The notes beneath the pieces were generated by a model. The model made no database searches and was not told where the DNA came from. It was given only the letters and a program-made list of their open reading frames with translations. The position numbers were made by a program, and so were the translations under genes. Positions 1-15,369 of a stretch of DNA of 64,000 nt are shown piece after piece (the stretch's first letter is position 1; each line of letters starts with the position of its first letter). The stretch comes from Struthio camelus (lineage: Eukaryota; Chordata; Aves; Struthioniformes; Struthionidae): NCBI RefSeq assembly GCF_040807025.1, contig NC_090943.1:136783950-136847949 (forward strand), given 5' to 3'.

Positions 1-3000
1 TGCGGACTACATATACAGGTAAACATAAATTAGTGTAAAATTATAAACGACTCTTCCTTCCTCAGGGACAGACCTACAAAACCGTGCAAACACCCTGCTG
101 TTAGTAGCTTTCCACAAAGTCTTTACAGGAGGCAGACGTAAGGAGGAAAGACAACATTAGCGCATAAAGTTTTATGAGAGTTTGTACAGACTGTTATGTA
201 CTGCTAGATCCTAAATGCTCTGTGTACAAAGAGAAGCCAGTGAAGTAGGTGCAACATGCCTGAGCATGTATCCTGGAAGCCATTTCCAATGCACCTGTTA
301 AAAAAGTCCGGTACATTCAAATAGTCAATGTGATTTTATTGAATAGATGCAGCTTGTCAACATGTGCTTTGAACTATTGCAGACTCTTCAACTGTATTTT
401 TCCAAAATAAAATACACAGTGCTATGTGCTATTGCCTGAAGCAGCAAAATTTGGTTTAGAGAAGCCTATGTAGTTTGGAATAAACTTTTTATCTGATTAA
501 TTTTTCCCCACAGGAAGTCTTCCAAAGTGATTTCCAAACCGAAAACTAGATGCCACAACACCAGTTTTGTTTGTATGTCCACTATTTCTGCTCTTACTGG
601 GCTGGTGATAGGGATTTTTTGTACAGGAATTGCATGGCCCCCTCTTGGTAACGTGGCCTGCTTAACAACAGATGATATGGTAGGAATGTGAGTGTAAATA
701 GTGTGTGTGAACAGAATACCCACATCTGCCTGCGCTAAGAGGATGTTTGCCCCAAAAACTGATAACACTAAGAGGAAATTAACAATGACAAAGTTTGCTT
801 AAAACAACGATCAGCCAGATTAAACAGTAACCAGGGGACTACCAAGAACCTTTTGAGAAAATGAGTTAGCTTGAAAAGAAGTCTAAAGGTAATATGGGAA
901 TTTGTGATTGTGAGGAGAGACCTTGGAAGCGGAAAAGCAGTAACAAAACAGTGGTCAAACCAGGCATTTTCACTTCTTTGTGGGCCTCACAGATCATCCT
1001 TCCCATCAGACACCGAGTAGCCTGTACTGGGAGCGGGGTGACAGCTAGTGGACTGCCAGCATGGGGTGCAGCAGTAGGAAACCACCCCTCAGGTATACAC
1101 ATGGGAAGTCATGGGATGCCCTCTCAACATTGTGTTGATTCGCTTGATCGTGGGGAACTGCACAGATACATGTAAAGCTGCAGCACCCACATCTCCAATA
1201 GGGGACACTTACATAGGGCAACTTGCACTCCCCAAAGAGAGGTGTGCTCTTGTAACCCACAGTTTCTGCAAGACAGGAGATGTGCACACAGAACCACACG
1301 GATGCATCTGTGGGAACAGGATTTTGGGGGATTAGTTATAGAAGGCTGTTCAAGAAAGTTGTATGTGCTTTTTAACACTTCGTTAAGTTTCTAGTATTGT
1401 GATTTATCTGCTCTATTGCTGATAGAGATCTACAATATGTAGTTCACCGATTGCTGAAAAATTACAGGCTGCTAATCAATAAACCACTTCCATCGAACGT
1501 AAAGCCCGTGAGTTGACTAGTTTTTCCCCTGCAAAAATTTTTGTTCAGTTTTGTTATTGCCAAGGTGACAAGCGTCACATTGGTAAAGCCATGAATAGAA
1601 AGGCAGACACCTTTTCAAACAGGCATAAAAGACATAATTCAACAAGATGAAGAGATCTAAAGACCAAACTAGGGCTGCTTCAGAACAAATTCAAATGATA
1701 TCCTCCTTAACGCAGTCCAGATGCACACTTCTATGTTCAAAGACATGTTAAAGTGATATACCACAGATTTAGCATCACTGCATATGCTGCAGCATATCAG
1801 CAGTTAAATATTTTGTGACTGTAATTTGCATTAAGAGAAGAAGGCAGCAAAAACGAGCAAAGGAGAAGTTCCTGGCAAGTCAGACTGTAAGCAGATCAAC
1901 AATGAGAAGCCAAGCATATTATCTGATAGGAGAAAAAGTATGTCTTTGTAAGGAAAAAGAGCTTGTGAGGATAATTATGAAGCTGATTTTGCCCACTTGA
2001 AAGAGACTCAATTAGCAATATTTGTGGCAACTTTTGTCAAGTGTAAAGGACTCCACCAAACCCCAACTGCTCTTTTTCTCTGAATCAAGGATCTAGTTCG
2101 TGTCTTCCTCAGTTACGTAAGAAATTAAAGAAAACCGAACACTTTGAGGGGTTTCCCTATTTTTATAGGTTGAGCTTTATGATGAAGTAAAGTATTATGA
2201 AAATTTAAGAAAGGACAGGCTAGATGCTACATTAGACCTCCAGCTCTGGGCTTGTGCTTATGCACAACACACGCTACACACGTACTATCTGCAAAGAATG
2301 TTAGTTACCAATAAGCTACGCAGCTACTCAAGTTCACCTTTAACATGGGATATTTTCAGTTTAGGTGTGAATTCTGGAAGAATTCCAATAGCTGAGGCAG
2401 CTGTGGACATAAACATACATGCCCAAAATTTAGAGAGTACCAAGGGATGTTAGTAGGTACTACCCTTCCTGAACCGAGAACATGTAGGAGATGTCTGCCA
2501 CATGATATAACTGAAATAACTTCAAGTTGACACAGAAAGATCTGCAGATACCTAGGATTAAGACTAAGCAGATGCTGAATCCTGACTTAAAACGCTTGAA
2601 GAAGAACTTTCATAGGATTTATCTACTTAATCGGACATATCTTGTCAGCCTGCTGACTGGTTTAGATACTCTACCACCTATTGATGATTTCACAAGAAAT
2701 ACGGATTTGCAAAGCCGGTGGTAGTGTTAATGACAGGCACGTTCCCAAAGGTGCAATCAGACTTCAGCATTCACCAGAAGGTAACAATTAAAAATGCTGA
2801 GATTCACTGGGAAATCCACCACAAACAATCATTTCAAGAACAGTTAATACAATATTTTAGCAAACACTGAGAGACAAGCACATTCTAATTCAGTTAGTCC
2901 TTCAGTCACATAGGCAAACTTATACCTGGATCCATTGCTGAATTATAACTGCTCTAGCACTACAAAAACATCTAGATGATCTCCTCAAAAACCCTTTATC

Positions 3001-3050
3001 ACATGACCAAAAGACAACAAAAAGCTAATTAACAGCCAGGCTATGTGGAT
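1..3050. other. Intergenic DNA, no gene recognised
   Basis: Both strands were read and no exon with convincing protein similarity was found. The longest open frames (about 60 to 100 codons, for example 466-768 on the - strand) start and stop without splice-site logic and have no recognisable motif. In mammals the gene beyond RPS20 is MOS, a single-exon kinase; no kinase motif appears here, so MOS, if present, lies further left. Confidence 0.5.
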
Positions 3051-3098
3051 TTAGATTTGTAGAATACTGGGCCTTTTTTTTTTTTAAACGGATATATA

Positions 3099-3138
3099 GT
3101 TTGCCTCAGTCACAGGAGAGGCAAACTCCTCTCCTGTG
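3099..3138. repeat. Two overlapping, mutually exclusive small hairpins
   Basis: An 11-bp perfect inverted repeat (3111-3121 with 3128-3138, 6-nt loop) overlaps a second 9-bp inverted repeat (3099-3107 with 3118-3126). The middle segment can pair with either side but not both. Both are seen directly in the sequence. No function is implied; it lies in intergenic DNA. Confidence 0.6.
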
Positions 3139-3139
3139 A

Positions 3140-4050
3140 GGACATTTGACAGGATATCAAATGTGTTCTACGGGAAAAGTTAACAGGATTAAATAAAATG
3201 GCATTCAAAAGCTAAAGAATCAGATGACCATTCCTTTAGCACAAAATAAAGATGTTCAGGCCAAAAATAAGCCAAAGACAAAAAAAAAAAAATAATGATG
3301 AGAAGAACCAAACTGCCTATACATGTATTTTATTTGGAAGCATATACTTAATTTAGTTGGTTTTACTATAACCTAGTGGAAAATACAGTGAGTACAAAAT
3401 ATCATCAATAATAACAGACTATTTCTGAAGAACCAACTGGTCAAAGGAAGGAAGAAAGAGAATAGTAGGAGTATATGAAAAGCAAAATAAAGTCAGAAAG
3501 TATCATGCATACACATGGATCAATGTTCTGAGTGATAAATAATGACAATAGGTATTAAATAGTTTCTACTATAGACTATTAAATCATACTAGAAACAGGA
3601 CACCTTGCTTCTTAATCCCTATATGACATGAGGAAAAAAAAAAATCCCAAAAGCTTAATCTAAGACGCATATGCCAACAGTACCTTACACGTCCAAAGTC
3701 ATAATCTCATTAACTGAACTGAAGTAACACCAGTTGGGGAGAAAAACTTACACTGAAAACAATACATAATCAAAGGAAAAACAGGCACAGTACAAAAGAT
3801 GAATGAGAAGATAGGAACTGCAGAAAATTCAGAAGGTAACCAAAAACCTATATTGGCCACAGATGTTTACCCATGTGAGGAAAAGGGAGGAGTCATCTTG
3901 CATGTATTTCACACAAAGCAGAAAGTTTAGATAAATATTTCTGTTCTACATTTGAGGAGAAATATACTCATGTAAGAAAAGAAAACTCTAGCAATAACTA
4001 AGGAAAGCCTCAAACATAGGAACTAAAGTAAGACTTTTTATTTTTGTTTA
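3140..4050. other. AT-rich intergenic DNA, possibly the upstream part of the LINE remnant
   Basis: Nothing with a reading frame or RNA-gene signature is visible. The stretch leads directly into the CR1-like fragment and may be its more degraded 5' portion, but I see no specific match that proves this. Confidence 0.3.
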
Positions 4051-4620
4051 ATATAAATCAGCAGCACCAGACTACTTGCATCCAAAAACTTTAAGAGCTG
4101 GCAAAGGAGATCTCTATACTGTTAATGTGGATTTTCCATAAGCTTTGAGAAATCAGGGAAAGCTCGGAAAAAAGTTTCAAAGAAAGGTAAGGTGGTGCCA
4201 ATATTCTAAAAAAAGTAAGAAAGGCAAAAATTTCAGGAACTTACTGTCAACCTTGTATTAATCCCAGGAAAAAGAGTAACTGATGCCTTGCTACACGATC
4301 AAGGAATAAATGAGGAAGTTCTGGCTTAAGTCACTCAAATGTAAACACCACACCACATTTTTCAGACTGACTTTTATTTCTCATGCAATTACAGCATAAG
4401 TTTGGTAGACAATAGGAACAATGTTGATGTAACAAACATTCGAGCTGACTTGTTCTGTAGGACATGGAGAAACTGAAAGTGCACACCGCATGTTAGACGA
4501 GTTAACGCTAAGGTGACAGGTCTACATCATTAACAATAAATCAGTCAGATGTATTTGTAGTTGAATCCTACTGGGATTAGTTCTTGGCACTAAGGTATTT
4601 AATATTTTATCCGTTTATAA
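4050..4620 (+). mobile_element. Diverged CR1-like LINE fragment
   Basis: Three short stretches, in the right order and on the + strand, resemble the reverse-transcriptase part of vertebrate CR1 elements: one near 4,065-4,110 (containing gcatccaaaa followed by an agagctggc-like run), one near 4,195-4,290 (gtgccaatattctaaaaa, then a caggaacttactgtcaac-like run), and one near 4,568-4,615 (gggattagttcttggcact followed by tatttaatattttatc). The copy is full of substitutions and indels with no open frame, so it is old and dead. The match is to remembered consensus only and the boundaries are approximate. Confidence 0.45.
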
Positions 4621-5680
4621 GGAAATAAGGTTTACTGAAAAAGTTCATAAAAGCTCCAAGCAAACAACACAGAAAGACTGCTGATTCAGAACCATCTGGA
4701 TCACTGGGGAATTAAGTGTTTCAGCATGGTCACATCACATATCTAAGAGTGATGAATATAAAACACTTATAGGATGGAAAACTTCCTCAGGAAGTAGTTG
4801 AAATAGCTGATAAGAGAGTAAACACGGGCTCCTTATGGCTAATTGAGTTCAAATGTGTTAATGTGGCTTTTAATCAGCTCAGAAAATAAACGGCCAGAAA
4901 CAAACGCTGCTTTCAGTGTAGGACGAGGCCATGGAAGCCATAGGGCTGTCATCAAAACAGATTCTTCAACTGCTGTTCTCCCTTGGCAAAAGCCATTGCA
5001 GGTTCCAGCCAGCAGCAGTGGGATGACTACTTCTGACTTCATGTTCATTGCAACTGCTTTATCAGAATATAGCATCTCATTCAAGAAAAGGTAGTAGTAA
5101 ATCAGAGATTTCAAACAGCAAGTACAAATGCTAGAAGAACTGCAAGACAAGTCTAAAACTGAGTGTTGCAATGTAATGCTTAGCATATTGAAAAATTCTC
5201 ATTTGCATGAAGCGTAACGATCATAAACACACCTATAAAGTATTTGGTAGGGGGAACAAAAACTTATATTGGGGCAAAGGCTTAGAAGACCCACTGTTAG
5301 AGCTGAATATATAAGTTCAGATTAAAATACCATGCAGACTGTTTTTTGAAAAACTGCAATAATTACTAAAGCTTCCAAAGGTGGCAGCAGTTTTGCTAAC
5401 GCCGTTACGTGTCTGCGGCTACTGAGCTAAAACAAAACACACGCGCACACACACCAGAAGCTACTAAGTTAAAACATGATTTCCAAAGCTATAGCAGAGC
5501 TGAACTAAAAGATGATCACAATGATTTTACTATAGGGCATAAATCATAACATGTAGCAACTTTTTTTTTTTTTCCAGTTTTATAAGTCCGTGAGGTAGTG
5601 ATGTGGCTAAAAATGGACAAGTAAAATACTTGTGCGAGTGACAGCTATCAACGCTCGGGCCAAATCACTGGCTATTCTCG
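4620..5680. other. Intergenic DNA upstream of the RPS20 CpG island
   Basis: No gene recognised. A - strand frame of 115 codons (4839-5186) and a + strand frame of 83 codons over the same DNA look like chance overlaps: neither has a known motif or plausible splice sites. A run of about 14 T lies near 5,560-5,574. Confidence 0.45.
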
Positions 5681-6443
5681 TTACAACACTCTCGCTAACG
5701 CAGCGTCGCAATAAAGCGAAGGGACTTCCATACCCAGGTTGGGTCCGAGTTCCTGAATCCAGGCCCGAGCGAGGCTGGGGTTTTTAAACTTGATGCTGTT
5801 TAAGAGTTTCTCTTCTTCCCCCTCCGCTTCTAACAGCGAGCGGGACTTACGCAGGGAGGAGCCTGCTTTCGCCGAGAGCCGTGAAAGCGTGCCCGCAGAT
5901 CGCGACCCGGCGCTACCCACCGCGGAGAGCTGAACTCTACCGGCCAAGAGCGACGCGCACCTGAGAGGAGCGAACGGGCCCTCGTGGCAGGGCTGCCCCG
6001 GCGGCGCCCCGCGGTCTCCCGCCTCGCACCGACCCCCGCACACCGGCTCCGCCGCCGCGCCGCCCCGAACCTCAGCGCCGCCCCGACGCGGGGCCGGGCG
6101 CGGCGGCGGTTGGCGCGCGCCTCACCGCGGCCAACGGCCGGGAGCCAACGGCCGCGCCTGCCCCCGGCCCGGCGACGGAAACGCTCCCCGGGCCCTCCTC
6201 GCCGCGGCCGCCCCTTTACTCGCCCCCAACACCACAGCTGGCCCCTAAGGGGCTTCCAGCGCACCGCTCCCCCCCGCCTCGCCGCCCGGGGAAGCGCAGC
6301 CCGGCCCGGCCCGGCCCCCCGCGCTGCCGCTGGGGCACGCTCGGCCTCGCCCTCTCCCCAGCGCTTCCGCGTCCGGCGCCGCGGCGAAAGGTCCCCGAGC
6401 ACCCGGATGGAGGCGGTGTTTCCTTCCCCCCCCCCTCCCTCCC

Positions 6444-6450
6444 TATATAA
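6444..6450 (+). promoter_or_regulatory. RPS20: TATA box of RPS20
   Basis: TATATAA lies about 150 bases before the start codon. A pyrimidine-rich stretch (ctctccctcctct, about 6466-6478) lies 20 to 30 bases downstream, where transcription would begin. Ribosomal protein mRNAs start with a 5' terminal oligopyrimidine tract that places them under growth and mTOR control, and this stretch fits that, though the exact start cannot be read from sequence. Confidence 0.65.
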
Positions 6451-6469
6451 GCGCTTTGCGAGCACCTCT

Positions 6470-9405
<2,936 letters not shown>

Positions 9406-9409
9406 CACT

Positions 9410-11560
9410 GTCTTTTTTTATATTTGTGCAAGAGTCTTGAGTAGTCCTGTGGTGATTTTCATGAAGTACAACTGATACAATGAAAATGCTGTGCAGAAGG
9501 ACTATACTTTGTTGATCTTTAAAGAATACTTCAGTTGTAAACATGAGGAAGGTGAAACCTGGGCATCATAGTTTCATTAGAGGTTGGTGATTGCACAGAT
9601 ATGAGTACATAAACATAGGCAGCTCTTAAATTATGGAAAAATTATTTTTAATACGGGATTTAACTTTGATTGAAACTTCAGTCTATACCCAGACAAGCAA
9701 TAGCATTAAAATCGATGATTAGGTAAACTACAAAGTTTTGAATTCTTAGTTTTTGCTATGCAAGGCTGAACTAACACTTAGCTTGCCTTTGGGGTTTCTT
9801 TTGAGCTTTTCACAGTCAACAGATCCTGAGGATGTTAGTTATAAAACTACATTTGCAGTGAACATGTTGAATTTAGCAAGTTCTTTCTGTAGGCTTGCAT
9901 GCAGAATCACAATCAAAACTGAACTGTGGAACTCTAGTTCTCTTTCTAGGTTTCGATCTCCATAGATTGAACCATTAAAGGAAATGTAAAAGATGCACTA
10001 ACTTCATATGTAAAGTAACCAAACAGCTATTTTCTTGGCTGCTACTTAAGGCTCTCAAGGGGGGCTTTGTTTGTTTGTTTGTTTGTTTTGGGGGGGGGGG
10101 GTTGTTCCTTGAAGGAACTATGATTAATTCTTAAACTTGCAAGAGGTAAGCCCTGAAATAAGTGAAAGATTACTGTTTCATTTCATGCATAAAGATGAGG
10201 GTGCCATCGTAGCTTCTGCTCCGAGCACAGGAGAGAACTTGAATTCTAATTCAGCAAGTAAAAGAAACAAGGAAACCTGCGTTTGTGTGAAGATTGAAAT
10301 TCGATTCGCGTTATCTGAGACCTGAAAAGGTTGCCAAACCTTGAGCTTCCTTCCTGAAGGGTATTCAAGAATCTCATCTGCCCACCTACCTTAATTTTAT
10401 TGAAATCTTAGAAGGATTCTATCACTCGGGTTAGCAGGTTCAGAAACTTTTCAGGAAGGGAGAGGAGAGACAGTCATGTTACACACTGAGATCACAGTGA
10501 GTCTGATTCCTTGGGAAACAGCTAAAAACAACTGTTCTCTCAAAAGAATTGTGAGAATGGAGAAAGTATCTGTTTTCCTAAAGGTCAGTTTCTGGTCATA
10601 TGTTATAGGTAAGCGCTGCCTGATAAATATTTCCAGTTTTCATTTCAAAACTACTTTATAGGGTGTTCTGAAAAGCATATTAAAAATAAGACTTTGTTGT
10701 GAACACAAGTCAGACTGATTGAAAGAGGATAAGCTGGGGCAGACAAGTAATACACTAAAAGTGCTACCCGCTGAGGCTGGCTGACCTTTGTATGTGATAA
10801 GCTATTAACTTTCACGCAGATCGTCTTCCCTGTGCTTGTTTAACCCAGTAACTTTCTGACCTAAAGCACTAGCCCAGAAATGAATGCGAGACTTCGCTTC
10901 TGCCTTAGATGAGCTTTTCTGTTGGTCAATAACTATTACTATTAATTAGCTTTCTGTCAGCTCACAGGCTGCTGTATCTCAGAGTTAATTTCTGCCCTTG
11001 AACATACCCAAATGACTTAGTCCCATTTATGTTCTCTGGGTAGCCTGGGCTCTTCAAAAGCAGTTCTCTGTAGTCTTTGAGTGTCTGGGGTTTTCTCTTG
11101 TCCTCTGCCTCCAACTTACTTGTAAAAACAGGAATGCTCAGCTTTACTTTGCACTCTTATTCGCGCGTTTCAAAAATAAAGCCAACTTCCTACTCTCCTA
11201 ATGTATATGGTCACCACACAGGTTTTTTCCTCTTTGCCAGACAAGCTGTTAGGGAGTTTGTGTCCGTTTGCTTGTTCAATGATTTAAGGTGATGGGCCGT
11301 ATGCTCTGTTTTAAAGTTACTTCACCGGGGAAATCGGTCCCTTCTTTCTGTGGACACCAGCTAGTAGGTACATAGTTTGCTTAAATTGTCCGGATCGTAC
11401 TGGCATTATAACCAGAATATTATGAATATTATTAAATTGCAACGATTGTAATGTGAACATTTTGTGATTTTTTTTTTAAATACAAAACTGCTACCTAGTG
11501 TCGAAATAGTTACACAACAGTCATCATAACTTTATATAACTTCTGGTGGAAATATTTAGA
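9410..11560. other. Intergenic DNA between RPS20 and the kinesin gene
   Basis: No exon, RNA gene or classified repeat recognised. A (GTTT)n tract followed by a long G run lies at about 10,064-10,100. Open frames of 60 to 71 codons have no motif and appear random. Confidence 0.5.
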
Positions 11561-11564
11561 TATC

Positions 11565-12400
11565 TGCTTCCTCCTCCCCTCCTCCCCCCCCCCCCCCCAG
11601 CACCCTCTCAGCTACGGACACTTCTTCCTTTGGCTCTGACTGCTGGTGTTAGTTCACCCCTTTGCCGTTCATAACTCAACCGCCCCCCCCAACTCCCCCC
11701 CCCCCCGCGCTATTAAAAATAAATAAGCCGTGCGTCACGGCCGCACGCTGAGGGCGGGCCCGCGCTGGCCCGCGCCTTGCCGAGGCGCCGGCCGCGTTGC
11801 GCTGTGCGGCGGCGCCCCCTGCCGGGCGGAGGGAGGCGCCGCTCGGCGGCGGCGGCGGCAAACGGGGCCCGCGGCGCCGCTTCCCCCCCGCTCCTAGCAC
11901 ACACGCACTTCGGCCAATCAACGCCCGGCTCCCCCCGCTCAAATTCTCCCTCCGCCGCCCGTGCGGGGGCGTTTCCCGGGTTCCCGCGCGCGGCAAAGGT
12001 AGCGGCCGTTGGTGCCGCGCGCGCGGCGAGGTGGCGGTTGTTAGTGCCGCGAGGGGGCGGCTGGGGCGGCGCTCGCCTACCCGCCCGCCCGCCCGCCGCC
12101 CTGCCGCGTCTCGCTCCTGCCGCGGGGCGGCTCGAAACTCTTCACTGCGCCCTCCTCCGCGGGGCGCTGCCTCCCCCGCGCGGGTGCGCGGCCAGCCCCC
12201 GGAGCCGCCTTGCCAGGCTGACGGTGCTTCGGCTCGCTGAGGCCGGGTTGGGCCCGGTGCCCAAGTGCGGGCCGGGGCTGTGCCTGGCCGTAGGCCCAAG
12301 GGGCCGAGCTCCTGGCAGCTGGTGGTGTTCCACCTTTTGGGGAGTGGGGGCTACAGGCTGTGTCTCTGCCTCTTCCAGCTGGATGAGGAGGCTGCCTAGC
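11565..12400. promoter_or_regulatory. CpG island, probable kinesin promoter and non-coding exon 1
   Basis: A second island of dense CpG lies about 0.3 to 0.9 kb before the kinesin start codon. It contains an NF-Y type CCAAT box at 11,914-11,918 and no TATA box, the usual layout of cell-cycle gene promoters. Long C runs (11,583-11,598 and about 11,683-11,706) sit at its left edge. The non-coding first exon must lie here, but several GT dinucleotides could be its donor, so I do not place it. Long Arg/Pro/Ala-rich open frames here are composition artefacts. Confidence 0.7.
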
Positions 12401-12635
12401 TGAGAGGCAGTTAGTGTGCTTCAGCTGGTCTGTTTCTTAGTATATCCCAACTGTTGTTTGGTCTTGAAGGTTCCTTTATACTCTCAAACTTCTGATGAAG
12501 ATCTTATTTTCTTAAGAAGTATTTGTTTGCATACAGATTAACCTGATCCCTCTTTCAGCCTCTGTCTATTTTTGCTTGCTCTCTGGAAAAAAAACAATAT
12601 GGCTTTTTTTCTTACAAGTTCCTCACTGCAGAGCA

Positions 12636-12767
12636 ATGGATGATGAGGGGAAAAGCTATGTCTCTGCAGAAGTATCTGATATGTCGGAATCGGTTTCTTT
12701 TCTGGACTTCAGGGGTAAACCCTCACCTATGGAGTCAACAGTATTGGCTAATACAGAAGAGCAGGAG
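12636..12767 (+). CDS. Kinesin coding exon 1: N-terminus
   Basis: Residues 1-44, acidic and Ser-rich (starts [10 protein letters not shown], ends EEQE), as in the short N-terminal extension of KIF20A. The acceptor is either at 12618 (acaag) or 12631 (ctgcag); both leave this ATG as the first. Donor gtgtgg. Confidence 0.75.
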
Positions 12768-15326
12768 GTGTGGATGGCTTTTGAAATATGTCTTCTAACT
12801 CTGCCTTTTCTTTTTTTTAAATGTTGATTCTGGAAAATACATCTTCAGTAAGACCATCTCTTTTCCCTTGCCTCGATGATATGTTTGATTCTTCTGTTTA
12901 TTTCTCATTATTTACAAATAAATTACGTCCAGTAGCAAATGGTTAATACTGTTGTCTTAGGCTTTTGAGAAGGAGGTGAAGAATTTCAGTACTTGCACTT
13001 TTGGATGTATTGGAACCCCATTGTTCTGGTTAGCAAACTAAAAGGTTATAGGTTCTTGTTGAAAGCTATTAAATGCTTGGAAATAAAAATCTATAATACT
13101 GCATACTTCTTTTGGAAGACAATATAACTATTTCTGATTATAATTTAATTTTTTTTTTTTTCTTAGAATAGTAGGTTTCCTGACAGAGTTCCCTCAGGTG
13201 ACTTACTTTCTATGTTTAGTACAGTGATGGTCACTGCAGGGCTCTGGAGAACTCTGGTAAATCTATCTGCTAAATGAATAAGTTGCTGAAGCAGAGACAT
13301 CTGAGCTCTGAGAAAGGAAGGAATGTTGAGGCAGCTGTAAAAAATCTCCCACTTGTCACTGCCCCTAGATGGGGAGACCTTTGCGTAGTGGAAACAGGAC
13401 GGAAAAGCCTACCTTAGTAACCAGGAACCTTTCTGTGATTATTCCTGTGAGGAATGGGAGGGTTTAGTGACTGGATGGTAAAAATGAAGTAGTCTGAAGG
13501 TAAAAAGGTGTTGATCTATTAACTGAACATGCGCCATACAAAATGGAAGTACAGAACTGCAGAGCAGCTGTTAGAAAATACAGCTTGAATTCAGTGCACA
13601 CCGTGACCAGAAGGTGGAAGCAGTGCAGTTTAATCCTCCAATAACATGCTCTTTTTAAACCATAATGCTGGCGTGGTCAAACAAAAGAACCCTAATGGGA
13701 GGGGGACAGGATGGCTTGAATGAAAAACAGGTTACTTTAGGACACCAGGAGGCCAAGAAACAAATGGCAACTTGTAGTAGGAAGTTTACAAGGAAGAAGT
13801 GGAGGCAGTAAGATAGGAAATACTGTATCAGAGAGATGTATGCTGATAAACGATTTTAGGGATGTTCTATTTTAAAAGTGACAAATTAACACTTTTTTCT
13901 TTATGAGTAGGCATATCAACCTTTGAAAGTCTTCTTGAGAGTGAGGCCCTTTTCTGTAGCAGAGCTTGAAAACCATGAATCTCAGGTTAGTTGTAGAGTT
14001 AAGACAAGTTATTCTTCCCTGAAGAACTGCTTGTGTTGTAAGGTGGGATTTTCTTTTATAAAAAACATGTTTCCTTAATTTCCACATAGAATTAATGGAT
14101 GCCTGGGTAAATGTGACTTTATCAAAGCCTTTAGTATTTGCCAGTTGCACATACTCCTCCTACCTGTAGTTCTCTAAAACTCCACTGGTACCTCATTTAA
14201 AAATTGGTGTTGCTCTTGGCTCTGTGCAGTGGTCAGGTAACAAAGGAGTTTCATGCAGGAGATCATGCACTTCCAGGAGCAATTCAGGTTTTTGACCTTT
14301 GAGTTCCTTTGTAATGTCTGAATGGGTGAATGCCTCGTTCTGTCAATTTGTTCTATAACCTCCACAGTTTCTTCTGTGAGTTTGAGTGATGCCTTAATGT
14401 TTTGTGAACACACACACACTACCAGGTTTTTTTCCTCATTGTGAGCACCGATGTGAAGAATTTGTTCGGCTTTCCTTGGAGGACAAGTCCAGTGCAGCGT
14501 ATCTTCTGTCAGCTCTGATCATTGCTAGACCTCATAGGCTGCCTGATAGGCTTCTTATTGCTGACTCATTTGAAGAAGGGTTTAATATTGGTTCTGATCC
14601 TTTAGCTGACTTACGGCTTGAGGTTTGCTTGCTTCTTTTCTTATGAGTAGTTGTCATCTTGCATTTAATCTGCCAAAGTTGGAACCTTTCTATTTTCTTG
14701 ACTTGGATGCTTTTTCCAGAATCCGTTTACCTTTCCTCAAGCCTTTCTTGTTCAGCAGTATGGCCTGGCACAGTGTTTCCAGTATGGAGTCATTCAGCAA
14801 TTTGAGATGACTCTAAGGATAAACTGATCTATGAAATCAAATTGTTCTACAGGTTACCTCTTTTCCATTCCTCTCTGGAATGAGAAACTTCTGAATACTC
14901 TACCATTAATGAAATTACTTGTATGTTCTTAAAAGCAGGGGGGTGTGATGGGGGGGGGTAAATATTGCAATTTGTACTAAGTTTCTTAAAACTCTTGCCT
15001 TCGTGTTGTTCTTCATAAAATAGTTGATCTTCCAACATATCTGTATAAATTGATTTTGCACTGTATGAAGGCTTTCCTTCTCAGCCTCCAAAAACTCTGA
15101 ATCACTCTGCAAGATAATTCTCCAACATCGTATATGTTTTTCCATTACTGATGGTCTTAACTATCACCTGAATCCATAAGGAAGGTGCTTGGTAACAAAT
15201 AGAAAAACCTTCCCATCTCTGTAATGGAGAGATCAACTTAATTCTTTTGTTCTTTTTTTTCTCCCTGCCCTACCTAATTTTCAGGAAACCATCTTTCCTC
15301 CAAATATATGTAGCACATTAAAAAAA

Positions 15327-15369
<43 letters not shown>

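Noticed and set aside
466-768. 100-codon - strand frame at the left edge as a MOS or other gene fragment
   Set aside because: No kinase motif or other family resemblance, and MOS is a single long exon that would show clear motifs.
11676-12403. Open frames of up to 208 codons on both strands upstream of the kinesin
   Set aside because: Same CpG-island composition artefact; the kinesin coding sequence starts later, at 12,636.
14404-14646. 80-codon + strand frame between kinesin coding exons 2 and 3 as an extra kinesin exon
   Set aside because: Exons 2 and 3 already join in phase 0 and match KIF20A without a gap; inserting this frame would break the motor domain.
15329-15364. AC repeat as a CRISPR-like or functional array
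   Set aside because: It is a plain dinucleotide microsatellite in an intron of a vertebrate genome.
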